The notes under the pieces were generated by a model. The model worked only from the letters and a program-made list of their open reading frames with translations. It was not told where the DNA came from and did not search any database. A stretch of 43,529 nt of DNA. Source: Gemmatimonadota bacterium. GTDB taxonomy: Bacteria; Latescibacterota; UBA2968; UBA8231. Below, piece by piece: positions 25,037 to 32,249 of this stretch. Position 1 is the stretch's first letter, and every line of letters begins with the position of its first letter. A program made the translations under genes and the position numbers. The stretch is taken from contig JABHDC010000095.1 in assembly GCA_018673255.1 (NCBI GenBank), forward strand, positions 1-43,529, in the 5' to 3' direction.

Positions 25037-26275
25037 CGGTGAGGCCAGATGCCGCGAGGCCTCGGCCGGAGCTTCGCCATATCCACAGGTGAAGTCTGCC
25101 GTCTCTCTCGAGGCCACATCGATACCGGCCTCGATCGGTGCGCTGCAGGCCGTGATCGAGTTGTCGATCGCCTGGATCCGTGACGCGGTGGCTGCAACTC
25201 GAATCCCGGGCCCTGCCCCCGTGCCGATGATATCGTTGCTCTGGATGACCAGATCGTGGGCGTCGCTGGTGACGTCGATTTGAGCCGACTCACCCGAGGC
25301 GTCATTGCCGCTGATCGTGCAACCCCGAATCCGGCAGGAGTGTACTTCCACCGGCCGCGGTGAATGACGAACCAGGATGCCTGCCGCCGTATTCCCTTCG
25401 ATCCGGCAATCTTCGATCAGATTGTGACAGTCGCGCGTGCCGATCGAGATACCTGAGTCATTGTCGACGAAGTCACAGTCGCGAACCGTGATGTGATTGG
25501 CCCGGACACAGAAGAAGAAGCCACTCTTGGCGTTGTCCCGACCACCGCAGGACTCGAACAAGGCATTGGTGCTGCCTGCCCCAGGATGCAGGCCATTGCC
25601 ACTGTTGCCATCGAAATGTGAATCGCGGATCACCACATCGCGGCACATCTGGAAACTCAATCCCTCGCCGTGGTAATCAGCTTCGCGGATCCCGGTGACC
25701 TCGAGACTCTGGCTCTGATAGAAGTAGATCGCCCCGCCGCGACAGCCACCCATGTGTCGCTCGCTCTGGGCGCGATTCCCTTCCAGGCGCAGATCGCGCA
25801 CGGCGGCCGAGCTGATCCGGTGACCGAAAATGAGAGGGTAAACGGTGGTGAGAGCTGGCTCATCTTCGGCCCGATAGTCAGCCTCGATTCCGTGGTCGAG
25901 TCCGACCCAGTTACCGTCGATCCAGGTGATCGTGGCGAAGGTTTCATAGAACCCCCCGTGCGTACGTCCATCGTGGACCGAGACGGTCATTCCTACCTCG
26001 AGTCCGGTGGCGTCCGCCAGGGGCACATCGCACATCCCGTAGTTGTGGTAGCCGGACAACGGGTACACACGCCCCGGCCCCTTGCGCAGCACCGTCTCCT
26101 GACCCTGCCCGACCAGTTCGACGCCACTGCGCAGGATCAACCCACGATCGAGGGTCAGATCCATCGCCGGCAGGACCACCCGACCGCCTCCCCCGGTGGC
26201 GACTGAATCGATCTGAGCCTGGATCATAGCCGCGTTAGCTGCTTCTTCGGGAGACAGAACGTGATCGATGCGCAT
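25016..26275 (-). CDS. Right-handed parallel beta-helix protein (pectate-lyase-like superfamily)
   Basis: 419 residues from ATG at 26275, chosen because AGGG lies 8 nt upstream; a longer GTG frame from 26332 would run into the degraded dehydrogenase. The body is a series of about 23-residue coils such as VVIRDSHFDGNSGNGLH, HITVRDCDFVDNDSGISIG and LVIQSNDIIGTGAGPGIRV, the pattern of PbH1 repeats in pectate lyases, polysaccharide-modifying enzymes and mannuronan epimerases. No signal peptide is evident, so it may act in the cytoplasm or leave by another route. The catalytic residues cannot be assigned. The C-terminal few residues come from a 16-bp tandem duplication and may not be original. Confidence 0.82.
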   Translation of the reverse strand: MRIDHVLSPEEAANAAMIQAQIDSVATGGGGRVVLPAMDLTLDRGLILRSGVELVGQGQETVLRKGPGRVYPLSGYHNYGMCDVPLADATGLEVGMTVSVHDGRTHGGFYETFATITWIDGNWVGLDHGIEADYRAEDEPALTTVYPLIFGHRISSAAVRDLRLEGNRAQSERHMGGCRGGAIYFYQSQSLEVTGIREADYHGEGLSFQMCRDVVIRDSHFDGNSGNGLHPGAGSTNALFESCGGRDNAKSGFFFCVRANHITVRDCDFVDNDSGISIGTRDCHNLIEDCRIEGNTAAGILVRHSPRPVEVHSCRIRGCTISGNDASGESAQIDVTSDAHDLVIQSNDIIGTGAGPGIRVAATASRIQAIDNSITACSAPIEAGIDVASRETADFTCGYGEAPAEASRHLASPTDRHTD

Positions 26276-26285
26276 AGGGTTTTCC

Positions 26286-26739
26286 CTAGATGATGGGTGC
26301 AAGCCAGCCACCGTCGACGGGCAGGGCCACACCGGTGATCCACTCAGCGTGGTCGGAGGCCAGGAAGGTACAGGCGTGGGCAGTCTTGGCAGTAGTATTC
26401 ATGCCGGTATTGTTGACGAGGATATCGAGTTGGCCGAATTCGGCCATCGTCGCCTCCATGGGATGTTTGATGCTGGCCTCATCCGATACATACGTCTGGA
26501 CGAACCGCGCTGTGCCACCGATTATCTGGATCCTGCTCAGTCGTCGTCGAGGTACCCTGTTCGTGGTAGATGACCTGCTTCGGCGACTCCAGGATATCGG
26601 CGACGTCGACCTGGGCATCGGCCCGCGCGAAGTCAAGACAGATGCCACGACCGATCCCCGAACTCCTGCCGGTTACGATGGCGACACGTTGATCGAGTCG
26701 CCTACAGTATCTCCTGTGAACACAAGTCGGCTCGTGCAT
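26286..26739 (-). pseudogene. Decayed short-chain dehydrogenase/reductase (SDR)
   Basis: Fragments of one SDR are spread over two frames. The frame from about 26739 gives RLDQRVAIVTGRSSGIGRGI, the N-terminal nucleotide-binding motif (TGxxxGIG, with Arg where Gly is usual). A frameshift near 26560-26600 leads into a second frame with GQLDILVNNTGMN, the NNAG-type motif. This is followed directly by ACTFLASDHAEWITGVALPV and DGGW, the C-terminal end. The whole catalytic part with the Ser and YxxxK residues, about 100 residues, is deleted. A functional SDR of about 250 residues is therefore excluded. It ends 10 nt before the beta-helix gene, as if once in the same operon. Confidence 0.85.
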
Positions 26740-26785
26740 GTGCGGGCGGGCTAATCAATCTCTGGCTCGGAGAGCCGTCAATTCG

Positions 26786-27445
26786 ATGATGCAACGATTC
26801 AGACACCACCTCGTTCTCACCGTTCTGCCCGCAGTGCTCCTGGCAGGTGAAGGCTGGACGCAACCCAGTTCAGACACCACGCCAGCACTGAGGCATGATT
26901 CAGATGCAACCTCGGCCTGGGTGGCGGAACACGAGAATACTCGGGCACGCAAGGACGCGATGTTCCTCGACGCGGATCAGTCACCTCTGCTGCCCGAGGA
27001 TCGGGGCGCCTTCTCCGGTCTTGTCTACTATGACCTGGACGAACGCTTTCGTATCCATGGGCAGCTGCATCGATACGCGCGTATGCGTCAGGTATCGATT
27101 CCGGATACCAAGGGAACGCAGATGTTCGTTGAGCGAATCGGACGCTTTCATTTCCAGTGGGATGGAAAACCCTTCTGGCTCGAAGTCATGGGATCGACGC
27201 GGGACAACGATCTCTCGGTCTATTTCACCGACCAGACCAACGGGATCACCACCTACCCCGCAGGGCGATACGCTCCGGTCAGACAAACAGAAGATGGGTC
27301 GTATCTGATTGATTTCAATAATGCTTACAGTCCATACTGCGCCTACAATCCCGAATACATCTGCCCTCTGCCCCCCGCCCAGAATCGATTGAGCTTTCAC
27401 ATCGAGGCAGGTGAAGTGATTTCTGGTCCGGATCTTGCTCACTGA
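26786..27445 (+). CDS. DUF1684 family exported protein
   Basis: 219 residues from ATG at 26786, followed at once by a second ATG; GGAGAG lies upstream. The frame can be extended to 26738 but that part overlaps the SDR remnant. A signal peptide ends near GEGWTQ (about 24). The family signature is clear: WVAEHENTRARKDAMF near the start (usually W..wr..R...l), then SGLVYYDLDERFRI and the Cys-rich end DFNNAYSPYCAYNPEYICPL followed by PPAQNRL and EAGE. DUF1684 proteins are widespread exported proteins of unknown function. Confidence 0.88.
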   Translation: MMQRFRHHLVLTVLPAVLLAGEGWTQPSSDTTPALRHDSDATSAWVAEHENTRARKDAMFLDADQSPLLPEDRGAFSGLVYYDLDERFRIHGQLHRYARMRQVSIPDTKGTQMFVERIGRFHFQWDGKPFWLEVMGSTRDNDLSVYFTDQTNGITTYPAGRYAPVRQTEDGSYLIDFNNAYSPYCAYNPEYICPLPPAQNRLSFHIEAGEVISGPDLAH

Positions 27446-27639
27446 GCCCCTGTGGCGTATGTTCTTTCGTCTCTGCGCGGCCGGCATCGATACCTTGTCG
27501 GCTCGACGCGACGAGGGGCGTGAAGAATCAGCCACAGGTGGCGTGATTCGACCCGCCCTGGAAGCCGCAATGAAACCGACACCGCCGGCAACGCCGATGA
27601 TGTCGTGTGATTGACGATTCTCTTGGGAGGTATGCAGGA

Positions 27640-27900
27640 ATGTCGGACCCGTCCCCGTCGATGTTCGCACGTGAAGTTGACTTCAGACTCGAAGTCACGA
27701 TCAACGCTTATGCAGCTTGCCGAGCCCTTTCGGTTCGGGCTCGCGATATCAACGTGAAGTTCAGGCAACTTCCTGAAGGCACCGGTGGCGAACAACCCAA
27801 CCCGACCGTCGGCGCCCTGACTGACTACTCGGTCGGCCGTATTGACCTGAAGGCCGGCCCCAACAGCGGCGACGAGACTTCTCTCAAAGAGAAGGAGTAA
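27640..27900 (+). CDS. Probable RNA polymerase omega subunit (divergent RpoZ-like)
   Basis: 86 residues from ATG at 27640; GGGAGG at about 27630 gives good spacing, whereas a GTG-started frame from 27607 adds only a poor N-terminus. The segment NAYAACRALSVRARDINVKF matches the omega/Rpb6 helix that normally reads (V/A)xxAxxRARQI. The following NPTVGALTDYSVGRIDLKAG matches the later T-x-x-A-L-x-E-(I/F) helix of omega. Size and helix order fit, as they do in FCB-group bacteria with divergent omega. No spoT or gmk gene is next to it. Omega helps assemble the polymerase core. I infer the role from these two short blocks only. Confidence 0.5.
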   Translation: MSDPSPSMFAREVDFRLEVTINAYAACRALSVRARDINVKFRQLPEGTGGEQPNPTVGALTDYSVGRIDLKAGPNSGDETSLKEKE

Positions 27901-27924
27901 CCTCGCCGCCCTCGAGCGGCGATG
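27878..27924 (+). promoter_or_regulatory. Tandem hairpins around a Shine-Dalgarno, bridging to the next start codon
   Basis: The only good Shine-Dalgarno for the gene at 27922 is AAGGAG at 27892-27897, inside the end of the omega-like gene and 24 nt from the ATG. Between them CGCCGC (27904-27909) and GCGGCG (27916-27921) form a 6-bp stem that ends exactly at the ATG. If it folds, the effective spacing becomes 6 nt. A second stem, CTTCTCT/AGAGAAG (27878-27884, 27888-27894), overlaps the first bases of the Shine-Dalgarno and could compete. Confidence 0.5.
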
Positions 27925-28650
27925 AGACGTTTCCTCTTTCTCACTTTCCTTGGCGGTCTGGCCACCCTCGGCGGACACGCCTCACTCAGCCTAGGGCTGC
28001 ACCCGGATCACGTCGTGCCACTGGCCGCCGTCGCTGAAGGGTGCGCTGCGCTGGCCATCGGTGCTGCCCTGTTTGTGACCGGCATGCTCGGTCTGGCTGA
28101 GGCGTATGAGAAGCAATCCAAACATCTGGCCGGACTGCTGAAGCGCCGTCAGATCCCACGATCTGATGCTGCCTCAAGCACGTCCCACGACACGCCCAAC
28201 CCCGCCACCGATAATGCTCCTGACGGTATGATCGACGGGAAGGACGGCCTGTCGCACAGCGATGAACTCTTCTGGCGTGGTTATATGAGTACAGCCACTG
28301 GCCTGATCATCGCCTTGGGTGGCCTGCTCGCATTGGTTCTCGTGCTCGGTGACATCTCCTACGAATCCTACTCGATGACCGTCGGCGCCGGTATCGCCGG
28401 TATCGCCCTTCCCACCTTGCTGCTGTGGGGTCGGGGTCTGATGCGGATTCGTCGCTCGCACGTTCGCGTGACCGCCTCAACTCGTCGCGTCGAAGCCTAC
28501 CCGGACAGGACCATCGAGGTCGAGATCGAGTCTCCACGTCGACCGACGCGTGGCGCCGTCTTCCGGTCCGAATCGTCCCCTCTGGGTCGGAATATCACCC
28601 GAAGCTCAAGCCGTCGACAACAGCTGCCTCGCCCAAAGGCGCGTTACTGA
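27922..28650 (+). CDS. Membrane protein of unknown function with basic C-terminal tail
   Basis: 242 residues. Four hydrophobic segments are visible at about 3-25, 33-60, 124-148 and 153-176, with a polar, Asp/Ser-rich linker (about 80-118) between pairs. The last about 65 residues are Arg-rich and probably cytoplasmic (RRPTRGAVFRSESSPLGRNI). No known motif is recognised. It starts 21 nt after the omega-like gene and ends shortly before a terminator, so the two form a transcription unit. Its translation may depend on the hairpin that abuts its ATG. Confidence 0.7.
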   Translation: MRRFLFLTFLGGLATLGGHASLSLGLHPDHVVPLAAVAEGCAALAIGAALFVTGMLGLAEAYEKQSKHLAGLLKRRQIPRSDAASSTSHDTPNPATDNAPDGMIDGKDGLSHSDELFWRGYMSTATGLIIALGGLLALVLVLGDISYESYSMTVGAGIAGIALPTLLLWGRGLMRIRRSHVRVTASTRRVEAYPDRTIEVEIESPRRPTRGAVFRSESSPLGRNITRSSSRRQQLPRPKARY

Positions 28651-28665
28651 TCGGTCCCCACGATA

Positions 28666-28705
28666 GCCCTTAAGTATTTGCTCCAGATACTGTTAGGGCC
28701 TTTTT
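28666..28705 (+). terminator. Rho-independent terminator
   Basis: GCCCT (28666-28670) pairs with AGGGC (28695-28699), and GTAT with ATAC closer to the loop, with a small internal mismatch; TTTTT follows at 28701. It ends the omega-like/membrane protein unit. Confidence 0.65.
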
Positions 28706-28707
28706 GA

Positions 28708-28737
28708 TTGCCGGAGTGGCGCCCGCCGCTCTATATT
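28708..28737 (+). promoter_or_regulatory. Sigma-70-type promoter upstream of the two-component genes
   Basis: TTGCCG (28708-28713) and TATATT (28732-28737) are 18 nt apart. The -10 is the same as that of the rpoN promoter. Transcription would begin near 28744 and leave about 210 nt of leader before the ATG at 28955. Confidence 0.5.
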
Positions 28738-28754
28738 GGCAGCAGCTTTTTCCC

Positions 28755-28783
28755 ATGCTTGAGGAAGATTGTTCCTCAAGCAT
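28755..28783 (+). repeat. Perfect 12-bp inverted repeat in the leader
   Basis: ATGCTTGAGGAA (28755-28766) and TTCCTCAAGCAT (28772-28783) flank a 5-nt loop GATTG. There is no T-run after it, so it is not a standard terminator. A second, weaker stem (CGTTTTCC / GGGAAACG around 28830-28852) follows. The rest of 28651-28954 holds nothing else that I can support. Confidence 0.6.
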
Positions 28784-28954
28784 CGGTAGCCCACCAGCCA
28801 ACAGCTTCGCCCTCTCAGAGGTGAGCAACGTTTTCCGGGGATGGGAAACGATAGGCACCGCATTTGCTTCCCCACCCCTCGACCGGTGGATTCGCGGTTG
28901 TCCTCCTTCCCGAATCCGATTCAGAGCCCCGGCACTCATCAGCGAACGAAAGAC

Positions 28955-29332
28955 ATGAGCGAACAGACCCTGGCGGCTCCGGCCGCTTTCGAACCGAGCT
29001 TCCCGGCCCCCCTGTCGGATCCAACTGTCGATCCGTGGATGCAGGTGGAAGAGGCGTGTGCCACAGCTCTTACCCTGTCGCATGAGGTCCGCCACCAGGT
29101 GGATGATGGCGTGGATGCCCACAACCTGGTGCCACTCCTGCATCGCCAGCGAGAGGCGGTCGCCCAGTTGCAGAGCGCCCTCGGCACGCTCGTCAGCATG
29201 CCGCATCCAGACCAGGGTGCGCGGCGCGATCATCTTGGTCAGCAACTGCGGGAATTGCTGAATCTGCACGACACCAGCATCGACACCCTTTCCACTCGAG
29301 GCGTGCGCCTCAGTGGCGGACGGATTCGCTAA
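28955..29332 (+). CDS. Small helical protein, possibly FliT/FlgN-like
   Basis: 125 residues from ATG at 28955 (GAAAG just upstream); an open frame reaches 28841 but its extra N-terminus is basic and unlikely. After a Pro/Ala-rich start the protein is two or three amphipathic helices (VEEACATALTLSHEVRHQVD, LVPLLHRQREAVAQLQSALG, HLGQQLRELLNLHDTSIDTL). Size and helix pattern resemble flagellar chaperones of the FliT/FlgN type, but no diagnostic motif is present and no flagellar gene lies in the window. Its stop is 4 nt before the histidine kinase start, so it is probably co-transcribed with the kinase and regulator. Confidence 0.6.
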   Translation: MSEQTLAAPAAFEPSFPAPLSDPTVDPWMQVEEACATALTLSHEVRHQVDDGVDAHNLVPLLHRQREAVAQLQSALGTLVSMPHPDQGARRDHLGQQLRELLNLHDTSIDTLSTRGVRLSGGRIR

Positions 29333-29336
29333 GCCG

Positions 29337-30617
29337 ATGACGACCTCTTCCGATTCCCACCTGCCGGATCACGTGCTGCAGATGTCCCCTCCCGCCGACG
29401 CGGCGCCACTGGAGGAAGCCTTCGCCGACTCCTTCGTCCTGTTCAATGAGACGACGCGTCGCTACATGGAGGCCTACAAACAGCTCGAAGAGCAGTTCGA
29501 GTATCTGAATGTCAAGCTCGAGGAAACCAATCGCGAGCTGCGAATCAGTCTCGAAGAGAAAGACCGCGTAAGCAACTACCTCAATAACATCCTTGAAAGC
29601 ATAAGCGGTGGAGTACTGGTCACCGACCTGGATGGCAACATCACCGTCTTCAATCGTGCCGCCGAAGCCATCACGGGACGCAGCCAGGAAGACGTCCTGG
29701 GCAAGAGTTACGAGGATGTCATCGGCCTGGACGCCGGACGCGACAACACGGTGCTCCACACGCTGGAGTCAGGCCACGGGATGCAAAGCAAGGAAAAGGA
29801 TCTACTGCGCGCCGATGGCCGCACGATCCCACTCGGCTTCTCGACCTCTCTCGTGCATGACAATGACGGACACATCCTCGGCGCCGCCGAAGTCTTCAAC
29901 GACCTCACGGAGATGAAGCGGCTGGAAGAGCAAGTCCGACGCATGCACACATTGGCCGCCCTCGGCGAGATGGCAGCAACCGTCGCCCACGAGATCCGCA
30001 ATCCCCTGGGTGGCATCGCCAGTTTTGCCAATCTGCTGGAACGCGATCTGGCAACCGACGACCCGAGTCGTCGCCTGGTGCGCAAGATCACCGAAGGGGT
30101 GGCGCGCCTGAATCGAATCGTCTCGAGCCTGCTCTCCTATACGCGCCCACTGAAGCTGAATACGCATTCCGTCGATCTGCTGCAGACCGTGGAGGAAGCA
30201 GCCGCTTTCTTCGAGATCGACCTGGAGCGCAAGCAGCAGGCGGTCGAGATCCGTCGCCTGTTCCCCGATCCGCCCTGTATCTGCCCGGTGGATACCGAAC
30301 AATTCCACCAGGTCGTCCTCAACCTCCTGCTCAACGCCACTCAGGCCATGCCGGAGGGTGGCACCATCGATCTGGAAGTCACGCAGATGAGCGATACCGA
30401 TGGTGACTGGGTCCTGGTCCACGTGCGGGATACGGGAATCGGGATCGACGAAGAATTGCTGCAGAAATTGTTCACACCCTTCGTCACAACGAAGGAGGAT
30501 GGCACCGGCCTCGGGCTGGTCACATCTCGCAAGATCATTGAAGCCCACGGCGGCAGTATCTCCGTGGAGAGTAGTCCCGGCGATGGCACCTGTTTCAGCA
30601 TCGCCCTCCCACTTTAG
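29337..30617 (+). CDS. PAS-containing NtrB-type sensor histidine kinase
   Basis: 426 residues from ATG at 29337; a GTG at 29313 inside the previous gene is less likely. No transmembrane helix is present, so it senses a cytoplasmic signal. Residues about 40-80 are a coiled coil, about 82-195 a PAS domain (ISGGVLVTDLDGNITVFNRA), and about 200-265 the HisKA dimerisation domain with His218 in VAHEIRNPLGG. The HATPase domain has the N-box NLLLNATQAM, G1 DTGIGI, and the F/G2 box FTPFVTTKEDGTGLGL. It should phosphorylate the NtrC-type regulator encoded 43 nt downstream. NtrB/AtoS/FlrB-type kinases share this plan; the signal is not readable. Confidence 0.93.
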   Translation: MTTSSDSHLPDHVLQMSPPADAAPLEEAFADSFVLFNETTRRYMEAYKQLEEQFEYLNVKLEETNRELRISLEEKDRVSNYLNNILESISGGVLVTDLDGNITVFNRAAEAITGRSQEDVLGKSYEDVIGLDAGRDNTVLHTLESGHGMQSKEKDLLRADGRTIPLGFSTSLVHDNDGHILGAAEVFNDLTEMKRLEEQVRRMHTLAALGEMAATVAHEIRNPLGGIASFANLLERDLATDDPSRRLVRKITEGVARLNRIVSSLLSYTRPLKLNTHSVDLLQTVEEAAAFFEIDLERKQQAVEIRRLFPDPPCICPVDTEQFHQVVLNLLLNATQAMPEGGTIDLEVTQMSDTDGDWVLVHVRDTGIGIDEELLQKLFTPFVTTKEDGTGLGLVTSRKIIEAHGGSISVESSPGDGTCFSIALPL

Positions 30618-30660
30618 ACATACGCCAGCTAGAAACCGCATCCAGGGAAGAGACGCAATC

Positions 30661-32073
30661 ATGGCAACCAAGCGAATCCTCGTCGTCGACGATGACACCT
30701 ACGTCCGCGGCGCCACTGAAGAAATCCTGATCCGCAAAGGCTACAATGTCGACACGGCCGGCGATGCCGGCAGTGCGCTTCGCAAGCTCGAAGAGGCCGA
30801 CTACGACCTTCTGCTATCAGACATCAAGATGCCGGGAATGAGCGGCCTCGAACTGCTCGAGCAGGTACGTAATCGCTGGGCGGATCTCACCGTCATTCTC
30901 ATGACGGCCTACGGGACGATCGAGGATGCCGTGAATGCCATGCGCAATGGCGCCTACAACTACATCCAGAAGGGCTCCGAGTCGACGACGGAAGAGATGG
31001 AGATCGTTGTCGAGCAGGCATTGAAACTGCAAGAGACGGTACGTGAGAATCGCCGCCTGCGGTCCGAATTGCAGGGCCGCTATGGATTCGGCAGCATGAT
31101 CGGCAAAGCGGCGAGCATGGCGCAGGTTTTCGACATGATCGGCACCGTCGCAGAGAGTCGCGCCACGGTCCTGGTCACCGGCGAGAGCGGCACCGGTAAG
31201 GAGCTGGTCGCCAAGGCCTTGCACTATGGCAGTGGTCGGCGCAATGGCCCCTTCATCCGCCTCAACTGTGCTGCCCTCCCCAGGGAACTGATGGAGAGCG
31301 AGCTCTTCGGTCACGAAAAGGGTGCCTTCACCGGCGCCCACAAGCAGACTCGTGGTCGTTTCGAGATGGCTGATGGTGGCACCCTGCTGCTGGACGAGAT
31401 CTCCGAGATCGATCCGGCCCTGCAGGCGAAGTTGCTGCGCGTGCTGCAGGAGCGTGAGTTTGAGCGCGTTGGCAGCACGGAAACGATCAAGGTCAACGTG
31501 CGGATCGTTGCCACGACCAACCGTGACCTGCAGAGCGAAGTCGAGGAAGGCAATTTCCGCGAGGACTTGTTCTACCGTCTGAATGTCATCGAGATCGGCC
31601 TGCCTCCCCTGCGCGATCGTCTCGAAGACGTGCCGGCGCTGGCACAGGCCTTCGTCGAACGCTACAACGAGGAAAATGACAAGCAGATCGAGGGTTTCGA
31701 TGATCAGGCTCTCGACTTGCTCACGTCCTACGACTGGCCCGGCAACGTGCGCGAACTTGAGAACTACGTGGAGCGCGCCGTCGTCGTCGCCGGTGGTGAT
31801 CGTCTGACCCCTGCCGACTTCCCGCGCAAGCTCTCCGAGGGCCCTGCCCTCGACGGGGACGATGGACTGCAGCTGGGGCTGACCGTACACGAGATGGAGC
31901 GTCGCCTGATCATGAAGACGCTCGAGTCTCTGAGTGGCAATCGGACAGAGGCTGCCGCTCAACTCGGGATCAGCACCCGCACGCTGCGCAATAAATTGCA
32001 CGAATATGGCGCCATGGATGCCTTCAAGAATGGCAAGAGTCCGGCCGAAGAGGAAATGGTCGACTGCCTGTAG
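30661..32073 (+). CDS. NtrC-family sigma-54-dependent response regulator
   Basis: 470 residues from ATG at 30661. The receiver domain (1-120) has the acidic pair Asp10-Asp12 and phospho-acceptor Asp54 in LLLSDIKMPG; the conserved Lys is Lys104 but the usual following Pro is Gly. The AAA+ domain has Walker A GESGTGKE (174-181), the sigma-54 contact loop GAFTGA (221-226), Walker B TLLLDE (241-246) and the NREDLFYRLNV-type block. The C-terminus is a Fis-type helix-turn-helix (NRTEAAAQLGISTRTLRNKL). It is the partner of the kinase upstream, and sigma-54 itself is encoded at 41312-42793. No -24/-12 promoter was found nearby, so its targets are probably elsewhere. A very strong hairpin follows. Confidence 0.95.
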   Translation: MATKRILVVDDDTYVRGATEEILIRKGYNVDTAGDAGSALRKLEEADYDLLLSDIKMPGMSGLELLEQVRNRWADLTVILMTAYGTIEDAVNAMRNGAYNYIQKGSESTTEEMEIVVEQALKLQETVRENRRLRSELQGRYGFGSMIGKAASMAQVFDMIGTVAESRATVLVTGESGTGKELVAKALHYGSGRRNGPFIRLNCAALPRELMESELFGHEKGAFTGAHKQTRGRFEMADGGTLLLDEISEIDPALQAKLLRVLQEREFERVGSTETIKVNVRIVATTNRDLQSEVEEGNFREDLFYRLNVIEIGLPPLRDRLEDVPALAQAFVERYNEENDKQIEGFDDQALDLLTSYDWPGNVRELENYVERAVVVAGGDRLTPADFPRKLSEGPALDGDDGLQLGLTVHEMERRLIMKTLESLSGNRTEAAAQLGISTRTLRNKLHEYGAMDAFKNGKSPAEEEMVDCL

Positions 32074-32095
32074 GCTGACTCGTCACGCAGATCGC

Positions 32096-32140
32096 TACAC
32101 AGAAGCCCCCCGCACGGATCGTGCGGGGGGCTTCTGTGTA
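32096..32140 (+). terminator. 21-bp perfect hairpin terminator
   Basis: Positions 32096-32116 pair perfectly with 32120-32140 around a 3-nt GAT loop; the core is AGAAGCCCCCCGCACG. No T-run follows. It lies 23 nt past the regulator gene and seals the operon from the HDOD gene. Confidence 0.8.
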
Positions 32141-32163
32141 GGTTGAACCACATCTACTTCGCG

Positions 32164-32192
32164 TTGCCAACGGCCCCGGGGGCCCCTACTTT
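32164..32192 (+). promoter_or_regulatory. Possible promoter of the HDOD gene
   Basis: TTGCCA (32164-32169) and TACTTT (32187-32192) are 17 nt apart. The GC-rich spacer contains the palindrome-like GGCCCCGGGGGCC. The -10 is weak. Confidence 0.4.
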
Positions 32193-32249
32193 ACTTTCTT
32201 CTGTATTGAAGTGGCCCAAACCCCCAGCCTAACGGCCGGAGAGGGACTG

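Noticed and set aside
28830..28880. Possible c-di-GMP or other riboswitch in the leader
   Set aside because: A stem with a GGGG loop is present, but the conserved residues of the known classes that I could compare are not.
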